The notes below the pieces were generated by a model. That model did not search any database. It was not told the DNA's origin and saw only the letters and a program-made list of their open reading frames with translations. A program made the translations under genes and the position numbers. Below, in pieces: positions 52,139-60,813 of a DNA stretch of 64,000 nucleotides. Numbering within the stretch: the stretch's first letter is position 1; each line of letters begins with the position of its first letter. The DNA is taken from contig CAVSET010000002.1 in the NCBI GenBank assembly GCA_963727075.1, forward strand, positions 1 to 64,000, in the 5' to 3' direction. Source of the stretch: Bog-756 sp963727075. Lineage in GTDB: Bacteria; Actinomycetota; Acidimicrobiia; Acidimicrobiales; RAAP-2.

Positions 52139-52264
52139 ATGGCAGCTGTCGACCTTGGCATGCTGATCTCAGCATTCCTCATCGCGTTCGTTGTGGGGAG
52201 CGGGATGTGGAGACGCAGGGTCACGCGCAGGAAGTCCCCGGATGACCGTATCCCTGAAGTCTGA
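52139..52264 (+). CDS. Very small single-helix membrane protein
   Basis: 41 residues from ATG 52139 (GGAG 7 bases upstream): one helix LGMLISAFLIAFVVGSGMW followed by a basic stretch RRRVTRR. An ATG at 52072 would add 22 acidic residues. No family was recognised. Confidence 0.45.
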   Translation: MAAVDLGMLISAFLIAFVVGSGMWRRRVTRRKSPDDRIPEV

Positions 52265-52578
52265 AAGACCCACCATTTCGTCTCGGGCGGGAAGGGGTTG
52301 CGTATCGAGTGTGGAGGCCTTCCCCGCTTCGCAAGAAGCTCGAAAGGGCAAATCAAGACACCTCAGGGACTGAGCTGAATTCCCGCCGGCATCCACGGCG
52401 ACTGACGAGTCCGCTCGGATTGATCGTGCGCAACATCCTCGAGTCCTCGACAATTCAGTATTCAGACAGCGTCCGCAGGAACGTCTCTGCAGCCGCTAGT
52501 TGGGGATGTGGGCCCCGATTCTTGGGCGATCGACTGTGGGTAGAACATCGTTATGCAGTTCCATCGCACAAGGAGGAC
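52265..52578. other. Intergenic stretch
   Basis: No supported gene or structured repeat was seen. Confidence 0.45.
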
Positions 52579-52842
52579 ATGATGATTGAGAAGCGCACAG
52601 CTCCCGACGAATCGACGAAACGTCAGGAGCGGGCCGAGGCGAGTCTGGACCACGCTCCCGACCCGGTGCCGACGGAGGAACAGGAGGCGGCCGCCGATAG
52701 GTTCCGCGACGAGCACTCTGACAAGATCGAGGAAGTGGCGCGGCATCACAAGGAGATGGATGGCATCGGAGCAAAGGCCAAAGGTGAAGTGAGGATCAGC
52801 CAGGTGTTCGGCCTATCGCTCATTGCCGCTGCCATGTATTAG
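52579..52842 (+). CDS. Small acidic protein, unknown function
   Basis: 87 residues; ATG at 52579 follows AAGGAGGAC. Highly charged helix: TKRQERAEASLDHAPDP, ADRFRDEHSDKIEEVARHHKEMDGIGAK. The hydrophobic tail after AKGE may result from a frame error near the end. The stop overlaps the convergent phosphatase gene by 4 bases. Confidence 0.5.
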   Translation: MMIEKRTAPDESTKRQERAEASLDHAPDPVPTEEQEAAADRFRDEHSDKIEEVARHHKEMDGIGAKAKGEVRISQVFGLSLIAAAMY

Positions 52843-55049
52843 GTTGCCGCCACGACGCATTGAGCATCGGCCCCTCCCGTCCACTCGACGACGAGCAGCG
52901 CAACGTCGTCGTCCGCACCACCGGGGGCGATCTGGTCGGCAATGATCGCATCTGCGAGGTCTTCGCATCGCTCCATGGCGTAGCTCTCGACAAGGTGAGT
53001 CAACCGGGTAAGCCGTTCTTCGGCCCCTGGACGGCCGATATCGATCAGCCCATCGGTGTAGAACACAAGTCGCGCGCCTGGACGGGCGCGATTCCTCGTC
53101 ACCCGGTAGGTGTGACGGCCAATACCGAGCGGCAATCCCGTCTTGATCGGCACTGGACCTGGCTCGTGGTATCCATTGACCATCAACGGCGGTGGATGGC
53201 CAGCGGAGGCAAGGTAGAACTCACCCGTTTCTGAGTTCAGCACACAGAGCATGGCTGTCGCCAAGCGCTGGCCCTCTAACTTGAGCGCGTACTCTGCAAG
53301 CAGAGAAAGGACAACGCCTGGGTCACTGTTCAGCATCAGGTACGAGCGCAACGAGCTGCGAAGTTGCCCCATGAAAGTGGCTGCCGTCATGTCGTGGCCT
53401 TCGACATCACCGATGACGAGCGCCACCGTTCTACTGGAGATTGGGATCACGTCATAGAAATCCCCTCCGACCTGCGCTCCGGCGTCCCCTGTCACGTATC
53501 GAACAGCAACTCGGAGGTGAGGGTTCTGATCAATGCTCTGTGGTAACAGGCTCCTCTGCAGATGTCTGGCGATCATCGCCTGCTCGTCGAATTGACGAGC
53601 CCGATTGATCACGGCGGCCACCTGGGAGGCGAGCTCCTCGGCGAGGAGAAGCTCGCTGCTCCCAATCGTCCGGCCCGAACCAGCGGACACCAGGGTCAGT
53701 GCGCCGATTGGTGCGCTATCTGTCAGGAGGGGCACGGACACATACGATTCGAATCCCAGGACTCGTGTAGTCCGGTAGTGATCGTCTCCCTTTGTGGTGG
53801 CTCTCATGAAGGATTCGCTCATGTTTGCTGACCACTGTGACTGACCCTTCCGAACCGCCAGTGCTGCAGGGTGATCACCTTCCAGGTCAGGGGCGTGTCT
53901 GCCGAGCTCGTCGGTCAAGGACTGACGTGATGGGTCGGCATGCCTGGCCGCCATTCGACTGAGACGACCGTCCGGACTCGAGGACATCGATCAAGCAAAT
54001 GTCGCCAAGCATGGGTACGGCGACCTCGGCCAGCCGTTGCACGGTGTCCTTGAATCCTGTTGCATTGACTAGTGCTTGATTAGCTCTGAGCAAGAAGTCC
54101 TGGCGGTCGTGCGACTGTTCGAGCTGTCGGAGAAGGTTGTTGCGCTCGGTTTCTAGGTCGAGCCTTTCGAGAAACACGCCTAGCTTTACCCCGACGTCTG
54201 CTACGGCATCGAAGAGCGGCTGATCCTGTTGTCTTCCAGCACTGGTCAGCAATTCGATGACGGCGACCAGCTGGCCACGGGTCCGAAGAGGGAAGATGAA
54301 TCCTGTTTTCACGTCATCCGCAACGAAGGCGTCGTACCGCTGCAGATTGGTCTCTGACGCCAGCTCCGAATGCCATACAGGCTCATTGGATTAAAGCGAC
54401 CAACCCGGGAAACCGCTCGCCAGGCGCGGAGCGTCCTCCCGACGGAAGCAGTGAATACTGTACTGGAAGGTGCGCGGGTCGGCACGCCATGCTTGCTCGC
54501 AGCGAATGAGCTCCGACTCAGGATCCCAACGCCAGAAGGCTACGAATTCGAAGCCCAGGGTCGACCCGAGGATGGCGAGCAGCTTGGGGACGATCTCCTC
54601 GGCCTTTCCCGAAGCTCCGGCCAAGAACGCCAAGAGGTCTGAAGAGACCCGCTGGTAGCGCTCCATGTCGATTCGATCGCTCACGTCCCATATCACCGCG
54701 ATCACCATCCGCGGACCCGACTCGGGATCGACGACAGAGAGCGCGATTTCGACTGGGATCTCGGAACCGTCACCGCACTTCGCCTTCGTTCGCACCGGGG
54801 CCTGGCTGGGCGGCAGCGGATCCGCGTCCAAGTACGCCCTCAGGACTGCTTCGGTCGCCTGCCGTTGGTCTTCGGGCACCAGCTCCGTGAATGGCTCTCC
54901 AAAGAGCGAGCCAGCTCCCGACCCAGCAGGCGATGCAGTGCTGGATTGCCATACAGGACGATTCCCCGATTGTCGACGAGGACAACAGCATCGACCAGAC
55001 TGTCCACTACTCGAGGCGAGAACCCCTCTCCGGTCTCCGGTTCGTCCAC
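52839..55049 (-). CDS. PAS-GAF-GAF-SpoIIE (PP2C-type) regulatory phosphatase, at least three frame breaks
   Basis: GTG at 55049 with AGGAGG 6 bases upstream. Domains in order: PAS (FSPRVVDSLVDAVVLVDNRGIVLYGNPALHRLLG, ending MVIAVIWDVSDR), a first GAF (LLAILGSTLGFEFVAFWRWD and GFIFPLRTRGQLVAVIELL), a second GAF (YVSVPLLTDSAPIGALTLVSAG), then the SpoIIE domain (SLLPQSI, GGDFYDVIPISSRTVALVIGDVEGHD, ATAMLCVLN, FYTDGLID, DDDVALLVVEW) with the metal-binding aspartates. Frame changes lie near 54900, 54395 and 53975. Repaired length is about 735 residues. Such phosphatases reverse anti-anti-sigma phosphorylation in general stress signalling, which suits the neighbouring stress genes. Confidence 0.82.
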
Positions 55050-55531
55050 TGCTGCCTCCTGTCGACACTGTGAGGCCTTCCCAGCAATTTCGTCGCCCGG
55101 GCTCTCCCCTCACTCCGTCTATATCTCCCTGGCCCTGCGGTGTCTGCGGCACTCTATCTCGCTATTTCGGTGCGGATGCCTGGTCCTCGGCCAGGGCATT
55201 CCGCCGATCCTCGGCCAACGGAAGAGCATTCGAGTCGGGTCCGGGTGTCCGGAGGTGCCTGGCCAGCGGGTTGACGCCCTCGGACTCTCGTCAGTCGAGC
55301 TCTGCGTTGGATCCGCCTGTTCGGACATCAAGAAGCGGGCGAAGACGGGCTTCCAGTACTCGTCGGCTGACTGGCCTCGATACGCCGATGCTCGATACTG
55401 GGGAGGACCCGCCCCGCGTCGAGCACAGGCTGACCTGCGGCAACCTCGGAGGCGCCGCTCCGCCCGCCCTCGGACCTGGGCCTGCACCGATTGCCTGCCA
55501 TTTCATGCCTCGCTACTGGAGTACTCCAGGG
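55050..55531. other. Stretch without a recognisable gene
   Basis: About 480 bases upstream of the phosphatase gene; no supported frame on either strand. Confidence 0.45.
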
Positions 55532-55558
55532 CTAGCACTCTCGACGTGAGAGTGCTAG
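55532..55558. promoter_or_regulatory. CIRCE element (HrcA operator)
   Basis: CTAGCACTC, nine bases TCGACGTGA, then GAGTGCTAG. This matches the CIRCE consensus TTAGCACTC-N9-GAGTGCTAA except for the outermost pair, with perfect 9-base arms. It lies 67 bases upstream of the zinc-ribbon gene at 55626; no groES/groEL or hrcA gene is in the window. Confidence 0.85.
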
Positions 55559-55625
55559 TAATTCTCATAGTTGGCAACTGACAGACCGAGAGGAGCCATT
55601 CCGTCTTACGCAGAAAGGCAGGGGG

Positions 55626-55790
55626 ATGTCCTCACTTTCGACCGAACGTCTGAACGCCGGCCCGTGTCCTGAGTGCGGGTCACGACGACACCATTTTGTT
55701 CATCATGACGGGTCGGAACCCGAGCAGCGTAAGACCGTGGCGTGGTGCGACGTCTGTGGAGAGAAGTGGGTCTACGCGCCGGAACAATGA
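55626..55790 (+). CDS. Small zinc-ribbon protein downstream of CIRCE
   Basis: 54 residues from ATG 55626, a GGGGG stretch upstream. Two knuckles, GPCPECGSRRHHF and AWCDVCGEKWVYA, joined by an acidic histidine-rich loop (VHHDGSEPEQR), should bind one zinc. No family name can be given. Its position after a CIRCE operator suggests heat-shock control. Confidence 0.6.
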   Translation: MSSLSTERLNAGPCPECGSRRHHFVHHDGSEPEQRKTVAWCDVCGEKWVYAPEQ

Positions 55791-56491
55791 TGCGTACCCT
55801 TCGGGGCGGCCAAGGCACCCTCGAAGAGCAGGGTCTCGGTCCGCCGGTGGTCGCGGAATTGTTCGAAGAGGCGAAGTTTAGTCACGAGCGTCGCTCATTG
55901 ACAGTCCGCGGCAAATGCAGAGTCACTCCACATTCATCGGGATCGACGAAAACATATTGGTCTCTGCCACCACCGCCATGGGTAGAGAGTCGAGAGCACC
56001 TGATCAGAGCCCTCGGCGACCTGGTTGAGACGCCCTACGGGGTACAAGGCCGTCCGGCCCTCGAATCTCCAATCTGGCCGAGCGGCGCTTGACAGCAGCC
56101 ACGACGGCGCGTGAGGCCTGCTTGGGGCCAACGGAGATGGTCTCATAGCGAGACGCCACCGGACGGACCTCGGCCGAGATGAACTGTCCCTAGTCACCCG
56201 GGTTGCGGCCCTTTTGGCACTGGCGTCTCGGTTCCTGTGCTGTCGCGCACCAGGAGGGTTCATCCGGTCGGCTCGGCCCGGTGATCGGGAGACTGGTCGG
56301 ATCGAAGATGCCGGTCGTGGAAGAAGCCCGAGGGCATCGGCGTGTTCCTCGGCGCATGCGCGTCAACCATCGGGCCGCCGGCCACCAGCCACACCGCGGT
56401 ATCGGCCCGTCGGGTACGCGAAAGGACCCCGGCGAACCGGGGCAATCGTGAGTTGCAGCAGTTGCGAAGCAAGCACTACTACGAAGGGGTT
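55791..56491. other. Stretch without a recognisable gene
   Basis: About 700 bases before the split CsbD gene. Open frames exist but none has a ribosome binding site together with a recognisable domain. Confidence 0.45.
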
Positions 56492-56509
56492 CTACAGGGC
56501 GTCTTTCAC

Positions 56510-57936
56510 GGCTCTTCGTGTCCACGTGTGGGTCGGTGATCTCAGGTGACCCGCCCATAGGCATCCACCCATAGGGCCCCGCGGCCCCCGATTCTTGCGG
56601 TTGAGAGACCAGCGAGAACGGAGGACACGGGACATGGACGACGGTAGTGGTGGCTCGACCGCGCTGTTGGGGATGGCCGGCTTCGCGGTGCTGTCCCAAG
56701 AGGAGATCGAGGGCGAGCTGTGGCTCCTGGTCGAGACGGAGCGACGGCCCACTGGGTGTCCAGGCTGCGGCGTTCGGGCCGTCGGCCATGGGCGCAGCAC
56801 GGTCCAGGTGCGAGATCTGCCGATGGGCGGGAGGCCGGTGCGGTTGGTCTGGCGGAAGCGCCGCTGGCGCTGTCGGGACATCGATTGCGAGACGAAGTCC
56901 TTCACCGAGTCGAGCCGGCTGGTCGAGACGGGCGCCCTGACCAGACGGGCAGCCAAGGAGATCTGCCGACTGGTCGGCGAGGAGGGACGAAGTGTGGCCG
57001 AGGTGGCCCGCACCTTCGGGGTGGGCTGGCACTGTGCATGGAGAGCCGTCTGGCGCCACGGACGGCCGCTGGTCGATGATCCTCGTCGGATCCACGGGGT
57101 GCGGTCCCTCGGCGTCGATGAGCACAAGATGTTGGCCGCCGGTCCCAAGCACCACACCATCTACGCCACCCAGCTGGTCGACATCGACCGTCACCGGCTC
57201 TTGGACGTGGTGCAGAATCGCAGCGCAGCCTCGGTGTCCACCTGGCTTGCCGCTCGCACGAGGTACTTCCGGGACCATGTCGGGGTCGCGGCCATCGATC
57301 CCCACGCCGGGTACTTCAAGGCCCTGTCCGCCTCGTTGCCGAAGGCCACGGTCACCGTCGACGTCTTCCACGCCGTGAAGTTGGCCAACGCCTGTGTCGA
57401 TGACGTCCGCCGACGGGTCCAGCGAGAGACGACCGGGCACCGGGGACGCAACGTCGACCCGCTCTACGGGGTCCGGCGCCTCCTCACCCGAGGCTACGAA
57501 CGACTGAATGATCGCCAGCGGGACCGGCTCACCGAGGTCCTGCGCACCGGGGACCCCTTCGACGAGGTGGGCGGGGCCCTGGCCGTCAAAGAGCAGCTCC
57601 GGTCGGTGTACGCCGCCGGGACGATGGTGGCGGCCCGACGGGAGCTCGCCATCTTCTACAGGCTGGCCCGCACCGCCGGCACTCCCGAGGTGTTGCGCCT
57701 GGCCCGGACGATCAAGCGCTGGGAGCCCCAGGTTCTCAGCTACTTCACGACGAGACGCACCAACGCCAGGAGCGAGGCCATGAACCTCACCACCGAGAAG
57801 GTCCGCCGTGTCGCCCACGGCATGCGCAACTTCGAGCACTATCGGCTCCGGTTGTTGCTCCACTCAGGCGTGCAATGGCACACTCAACCAACTGCTCGAA
57901 TCAGGGGCCGACTCCCACGCCTCGTCGCGTAGAGCC
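56510..57936 (+). mobile_element. ISL3 family insertion sequence, intact
   Basis: Terminal repeats GGCTCTTCGTGTCC and GGCTCTACGCGACG (reverse-complemented right end), extended to a shared GTCGG. It is flanked by the perfect 8-bp target duplication TCTTTCAC (56502-56509 and 57937-57944). With an undamaged transposase this looks like a recent insertion. Confidence 0.93.
56634..57932 (+). CDS. ISL3 family transposase
   Basis: ATG at 56634 with GGAGGA upstream; 432 residues. N-terminal zinc ribbon (GCPGCGVRAVGHG, RWRCRDIDCETKSF), helix-turn-helix (EICRLVGEEGRSVAEVARTFGVGWHCAWRAV), catalytic DDE core with GVDEHKMLA, AIDPHAGYFKAL and TNARSEAMNLTTEKVRRVAHG (glutamate). All elements of an active ISL3 transposase are present. 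Confidence 0.93.
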   Translation: MDDGSGGSTALLGMAGFAVLSQEEIEGELWLLVETERRPTGCPGCGVRAVGHGRSTVQVRDLPMGGRPVRLVWRKRRWRCRDIDCETKSFTESSRLVETGALTRRAAKEICRLVGEEGRSVAEVARTFGVGWHCAWRAVWRHGRPLVDDPRRIHGVRSLGVDEHKMLAAGPKHHTIYATQLVDIDRHRLLDVVQNRSAASVSTWLAARTRYFRDHVGVAAIDPHAGYFKALSASLPKATVTVDVFHAVKLANACVDDVRRRVQRETTGHRGRNVDPLYGVRRLLTRGYERLNDRQRDRLTEVLRTGDPFDEVGGALAVKEQLRSVYAAGTMVAARRELAIFYRLARTAGTPEVLRLARTIKRWEPQVLSYFTTRRTNARSEAMNLTTEKVRRVAHGMRNFEHYRLRLLLHSGVQWHTQPTARIRGRLPRLVA

Positions 57937-58199
57937 TCTTTCACCCTCTCTCCGGCTTGCTTCAGATCGCCCGCGTCCTTCTCGGCCTTACCCTCTGTTT
58001 CCATTGATCTGTCATCAGTGGCCTTACCGACCTTGTCCTTGACCCGCCCTTGACTGCTTGGGCCTTGTCCTTTGCTTTATCAACGATTCCCACGTGCCCA
58101 CCTTGCGTTTCGTTCCCAGACATACCGGAACTCGCAACTGCAAACGATCAGTAGAGGTGCCGTCGTTCGTTGGGCTCTCGAACTCCGCCGAGAATGAGG

Positions 58200-58568
58200 T
58201 CAAGAGTCGCGAGGCACTATCCGACAGGGCACGAGGCCCTTTTCGTCGAGGTGGTAGCTCGCACACGCCCGGTGATACCCGTCAGCGACCCACAATGGAA
58301 TGCCCTCGAGCAGGAGCACTGGAGACAACTTCTTGCCGAACTTGACCTTCTCCAAGTCAGAGGCGACCTCAGAGTCATCGTGTGGTAGTAGGGGCAAGCC
58401 GGCAGCTCGCAAGATGTCCTTCGCTGCGAAGTGTTGGAGGTCCTCCACTTTGCGTAGCGCCTTTGTCAGCTTGGCAGCGGTGGAGACGCCGACGAGCAGG
58501 GAAAGGTAGGACTCGGCAGCGGGATAATCCTTGTCGTCGGGTTGGTCCTTCCAATGCTCGCCACTCAT
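58200..58568 (-). CDS. ParB/Srx-like small protein
   Basis: 122 residues; the ATG at 58568 immediately follows the stop of the upstream gene (TAGATG), indicating coupling. DDKDYPAAESYLSLLVG and the C-terminal LLLEGIPLWVADGYHRACASYH resemble the ParB-like nuclease/sulfiredoxin fold (ADGYHR). Relatives occur beside stress genes; no activity can be assigned. Confidence 0.68.
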   Translation of the reverse strand: MSGEHWKDQPDDKDYPAAESYLSLLVGVSTAAKLTKALRKVEDLQHFAAKDILRAAGLPLLPHDDSEVASDLEKVKFGKKLSPVLLLEGIPLWVADGYHRACASYHLDEKGLVPCRIVPRDS

Positions 58569-58709
58569 CTAAGACCTCCCAACTTCCAGGACCAGCCCCA
58601 CGAGCCAAGCCACGAGCAGCACGACGGCGACGATCCAGAGGATATGGAGCGCGAACCCGGCTCCAGCAAAGATAAGTGCGAGCAACAGCACCAGTAGAAG
58701 GACTCCCAT
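58569..58709 (-). CDS. Small hydrophobic protein, paralogue of 51544
   Basis: 46 residues from ATG 58709: LLLVLLLALIFAGAGFALHILW, IVAVVLLVAWLVGLVLEVG. It shares the FAG-GFALH-LW pattern with the protein at 51544. First gene of a coupled pair with the ParB-like gene. Confidence 0.68.
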   Translation of the reverse strand: MGVLLLVLLLALIFAGAGFALHILWIVAVVLLVAWLVGLVLEVGRS

Positions 58710-58901
58710 GGTTGAGTTCTACCCTTCTCGCCGCGATCCCAATCCTGGCTCAACGGAATCTCGCACACACGCCAAGAAGGAAGGCGGACCGCACCGCTGA
58801 CGTATAGTGGCGGGGGGGGAAGATGGTTCCGTTGGGAGCACCGGAGTACTAGTGACACGTCGAGATTGGTGCTTCTAAATGGCGACCGATAATGCCCCCC
58901 T

Positions 58902-59309
58902 TCACAGTTGCGAAGTGAGGTACATCAGTCTCGACGTCACAGTCACATAGACATCTTGCAGCCTCCCAATCTTCTCACCGTTGCGGTCGATGAGCATTTT
59001 GCCGTGGTTCACGTCCACATACGTGGTGTACGCCTCGGGGATGACGTCCCGCCGAGTGGCCTCCCGGAGCTTGGAGATCTTCAGATCCACATCCCCGGCC
59101 TTGGTCGACAACAGACGGTCCCGGGTGCCATTGCGCTGGGTGGTCCGGGACGCCGTCCGCTCGAAACGCTCGGCCCCGATCCGGGCAGTGGCTTCGGCGT
59201 CGATCAGGGCCTGGAGCATTAGCTCCACGCCCCCCCGCACGACGTCGATGTCCCCGCCGGCGCGGATCGCGTCGAGGAGTTCGTTCAGGTCAGTATTGGT
59301 GATGGTCAC
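58902..59309 (-). pseudogene. Chimera of IS256-type transposase N-terminus and PRC-barrel fragment
   Basis: 135-codon frame. The first 80 residues (GGVELMLQALIDAEATARIGAERFERT, NGTRDRLLSTKAGDVDLKI) are the N-terminus of a mutator/IS256 transposase. After KLREATRR it changes into YVDVNHGKMLIDRNGEKIGRLQDVYV, the first half of a PRC-barrel domain, and ends soon after. The catalytic part of the transposase is missing. It is most likely a deletion junction rather than a functional fusion. Confidence 0.7.
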
Positions 59310-59386
59310 TGGGTGTCTCCTTGGTTGAGCTTGCTGTTCAACCGAAGATCACCCGGTGACCACCTCTCAGTGGTGGGCCCCGGGAA

Positions 59387-60163
59387 CTACACCACTCGAT
59401 AAGACATCAACAGATCCTCTTCAATGCAACTCAGAGCGTGGGCAAATCCCAATGGCGCCCGACCGTTGCGTCTGGCGCTGGTGTTTACTGGTGCGGACCG
59501 GTCATAGTGGGTCCGGGCCCCAATTGCGGCGGCCGCCTCAAGCAACGAGCGGTCCTCGCCAGAAGCAAAGTCCTCGAATCCACCTGCATCCAGATAGCTG
59601 CGGCCGTTTACTCCAAGGCTGGCCCCATGTGCCCAATGACGCTTCGCTCCGTATTGCTCCCCCCACGCTGCAGCAGTCCCACGCCGGCGTTGGATCCAGT
59701 CCAGCACGGTGACCGAACCGGACCAGATATCGACACCCAGGTCGTGCTTCGTCAACTGCTGCACAAGCCAGTGAACTGGCACCGTTGAATCAGCGTCGGT
59801 CGTGGCAAGCCAAACATTGTCGGCCGGAGTCCCCCTGAATGACTGCAGGGCAAACGCGCATCCCACCCGTCGCGCTGATCCGACGTTGCCGGCATCGATC
59901 GTAAGCACAGTGACCAGCTTGCTCAGCGCAGATCTACCTTTCCTTCCCGCTGCTCGATTTCGGACCCATCTCTGAGTCACCGCCGCGCTGCCATCGCGAC
60001 AATCGTCGAGCACAACGACTATGTGACAGGGAAGTTCGTCGCCAACCCGATTCGCCGCGGAATCGAGGGCGTTGAGAGAGGAGCGCAGCATTCGTTCTTC
60101 ATTGTGCACGGGCAGCACGATGCCCACCGCCCGTGTCCGACGGAGACTATGAACATCGTTCAT
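59387..60163 (-). CDS. Family 2 glycosyltransferase
   Basis: ATG at 60163 overlaps the upstream stop (ATGA); an upstream in-frame ATG is at 60178. 258 residues. GT-A fold: GIVLPVHNEERMLRSSLNAL, CHIVVVLDDCRDGS, and the metal-binding WLATTDADSTVP; ASGEDRSLLEAAAA holds the ED segment. There is no membrane helix. It is the last gene of the acyl-CoA dehydrogenase-methyltransferase-transferase cluster. Confidence 0.85.
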   Translation of the reverse strand: MNDVHSLRRTRAVGIVLPVHNEERMLRSSLNALDSAANRVGDELPCHIVVVLDDCRDGSAAVTQRWVRNRAAGRKGRSALSKLVTVLTIDAGNVGSARRVGCAFALQSFRGTPADNVWLATTDADSTVPVHWLVQQLTKHDLGVDIWSGSVTVLDWIQRRRGTAAAWGEQYGAKRHWAHGASLGVNGRSYLDAGGFEDFASGEDRSLLEAAAAIGARTHYDRSAPVNTSARRNGRAPLGFAHALSCIEEDLLMSYRVV

Positions 60164-60813
60164 GGCAGTCTTCGCCATACATCGAGGAGGAAGTCAGAGT
60201 CGAGATGGTGCACCGTCGGTAGGAGAGCCGTGCTGGAATCGATGATTCGATGGGCACATTCACCGGTGAGTGGATAGTTGGTATCTCCCCGCCAGTGAAC
60301 GGCGACGACCGTTGCGCCTCCCGAAGTTGAGCCAAGAAGGCGGGCCACCACTTCTTTCAGTTCTTGGGCATCGAAGTAGTATGCAATCTCGCTCAGTACC
60401 ACTAGATCAAAGGGTCCATTCGGCCACGATTCCGGGATGGCCGCGTCATCGAAGGTAACGTGTTTGAGTGCGGCCAGGCGCCTCCGAGCGCGGGTCAGCG
60501 CGGTCGGAACGATGTCCGTTGCCAGAAGACGGTCGCAACGATCAGCAAGTAGCGATGTCAGCACCCCAACGGAACAGCCCGGCTCAAATGCGGACGAGTA
60601 CCGAGGTTCAGGCAGGGAAGCTACAGTCAGGGTGTACTTTCGCGCCTCGTACCACCGGGTCTCGAAGCCCCACGGATCGGGGTCGCTGGCGTACATGGCG
60701 TCGAAGTAGTCACGGTGAAATGACACCACCGTTTGTTCACCTCCGGGCTTTGATGTTGGATCTTCAGAGTTTGGAATTGGAGGCCTGACTGATTCGTCCA
60801 AGCTCCGCGGCAT
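60160..60813 (-). CDS. NodS-like SAM-dependent methyltransferase
   Basis: About 217 residues from ATG 60813; a later start is possible because this overlaps the upstream gene by 50 bases. FHRDYFDAMYASDPDPWGFETRWYEARKY is the conserved entry of the NodS/SET-neighbour family; motif I is FEPGCSVGVLTSLLA, then LLATDIVPTAL and FDLVVLSEIAYYF. N-methylation of an amino sugar is known for NodS; here it is only an inference from similarity and from the adjacent glycosyltransferase. Confidence 0.82.
   Translation of the reverse strand: MPRSLDESVRPPIPNSEDPTSKPGGEQTVVSFHRDYFDAMYASDPDPWGFETRWYEARKYTLTVASLPEPRYSSAFEPGCSVGVLTSLLADRCDRLLATDIVPTALTRARRRLAALKHVTFDDAAIPESWPNGPFDLVVLSEIAYYFDAQELKEVVARLLGSTSGGATVVAVHWRGDTNYPLTGECAHRIIDSSTALLPTVHHLDSDFLLDVWRRLP

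Larger units (their letters stand above)
56492..58093 (-). pseudogene. Second CsbD-like gene, split by an ISL3 element
   Basis: The 5' part (58093 to 57937, GTG start) gives GIVDKAKDKAQAVKG, then after a one-base frame change VKDKVGKATDDRSMETEGKAE and LKQAGERVK. The last codons lie beyond the insertion (56494-56509, ending D-A-L-stop). Apart from the insertion and the frame change it parallels the CsbD gene at 51327. Confidence 0.8.

Noticed and set aside
54865..55581. Long plus-strand frame opposite the PAS domain
   Set aside because: It is antisense to a well-supported domain and has no recognisable motif or ribosome binding site.
55742..56092. Plus-strand frame of 116 codons after the zinc-ribbon gene
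   Set aside because: It overlaps the zinc-ribbon gene in another frame, and has no ribosome binding site or recognisable domain.
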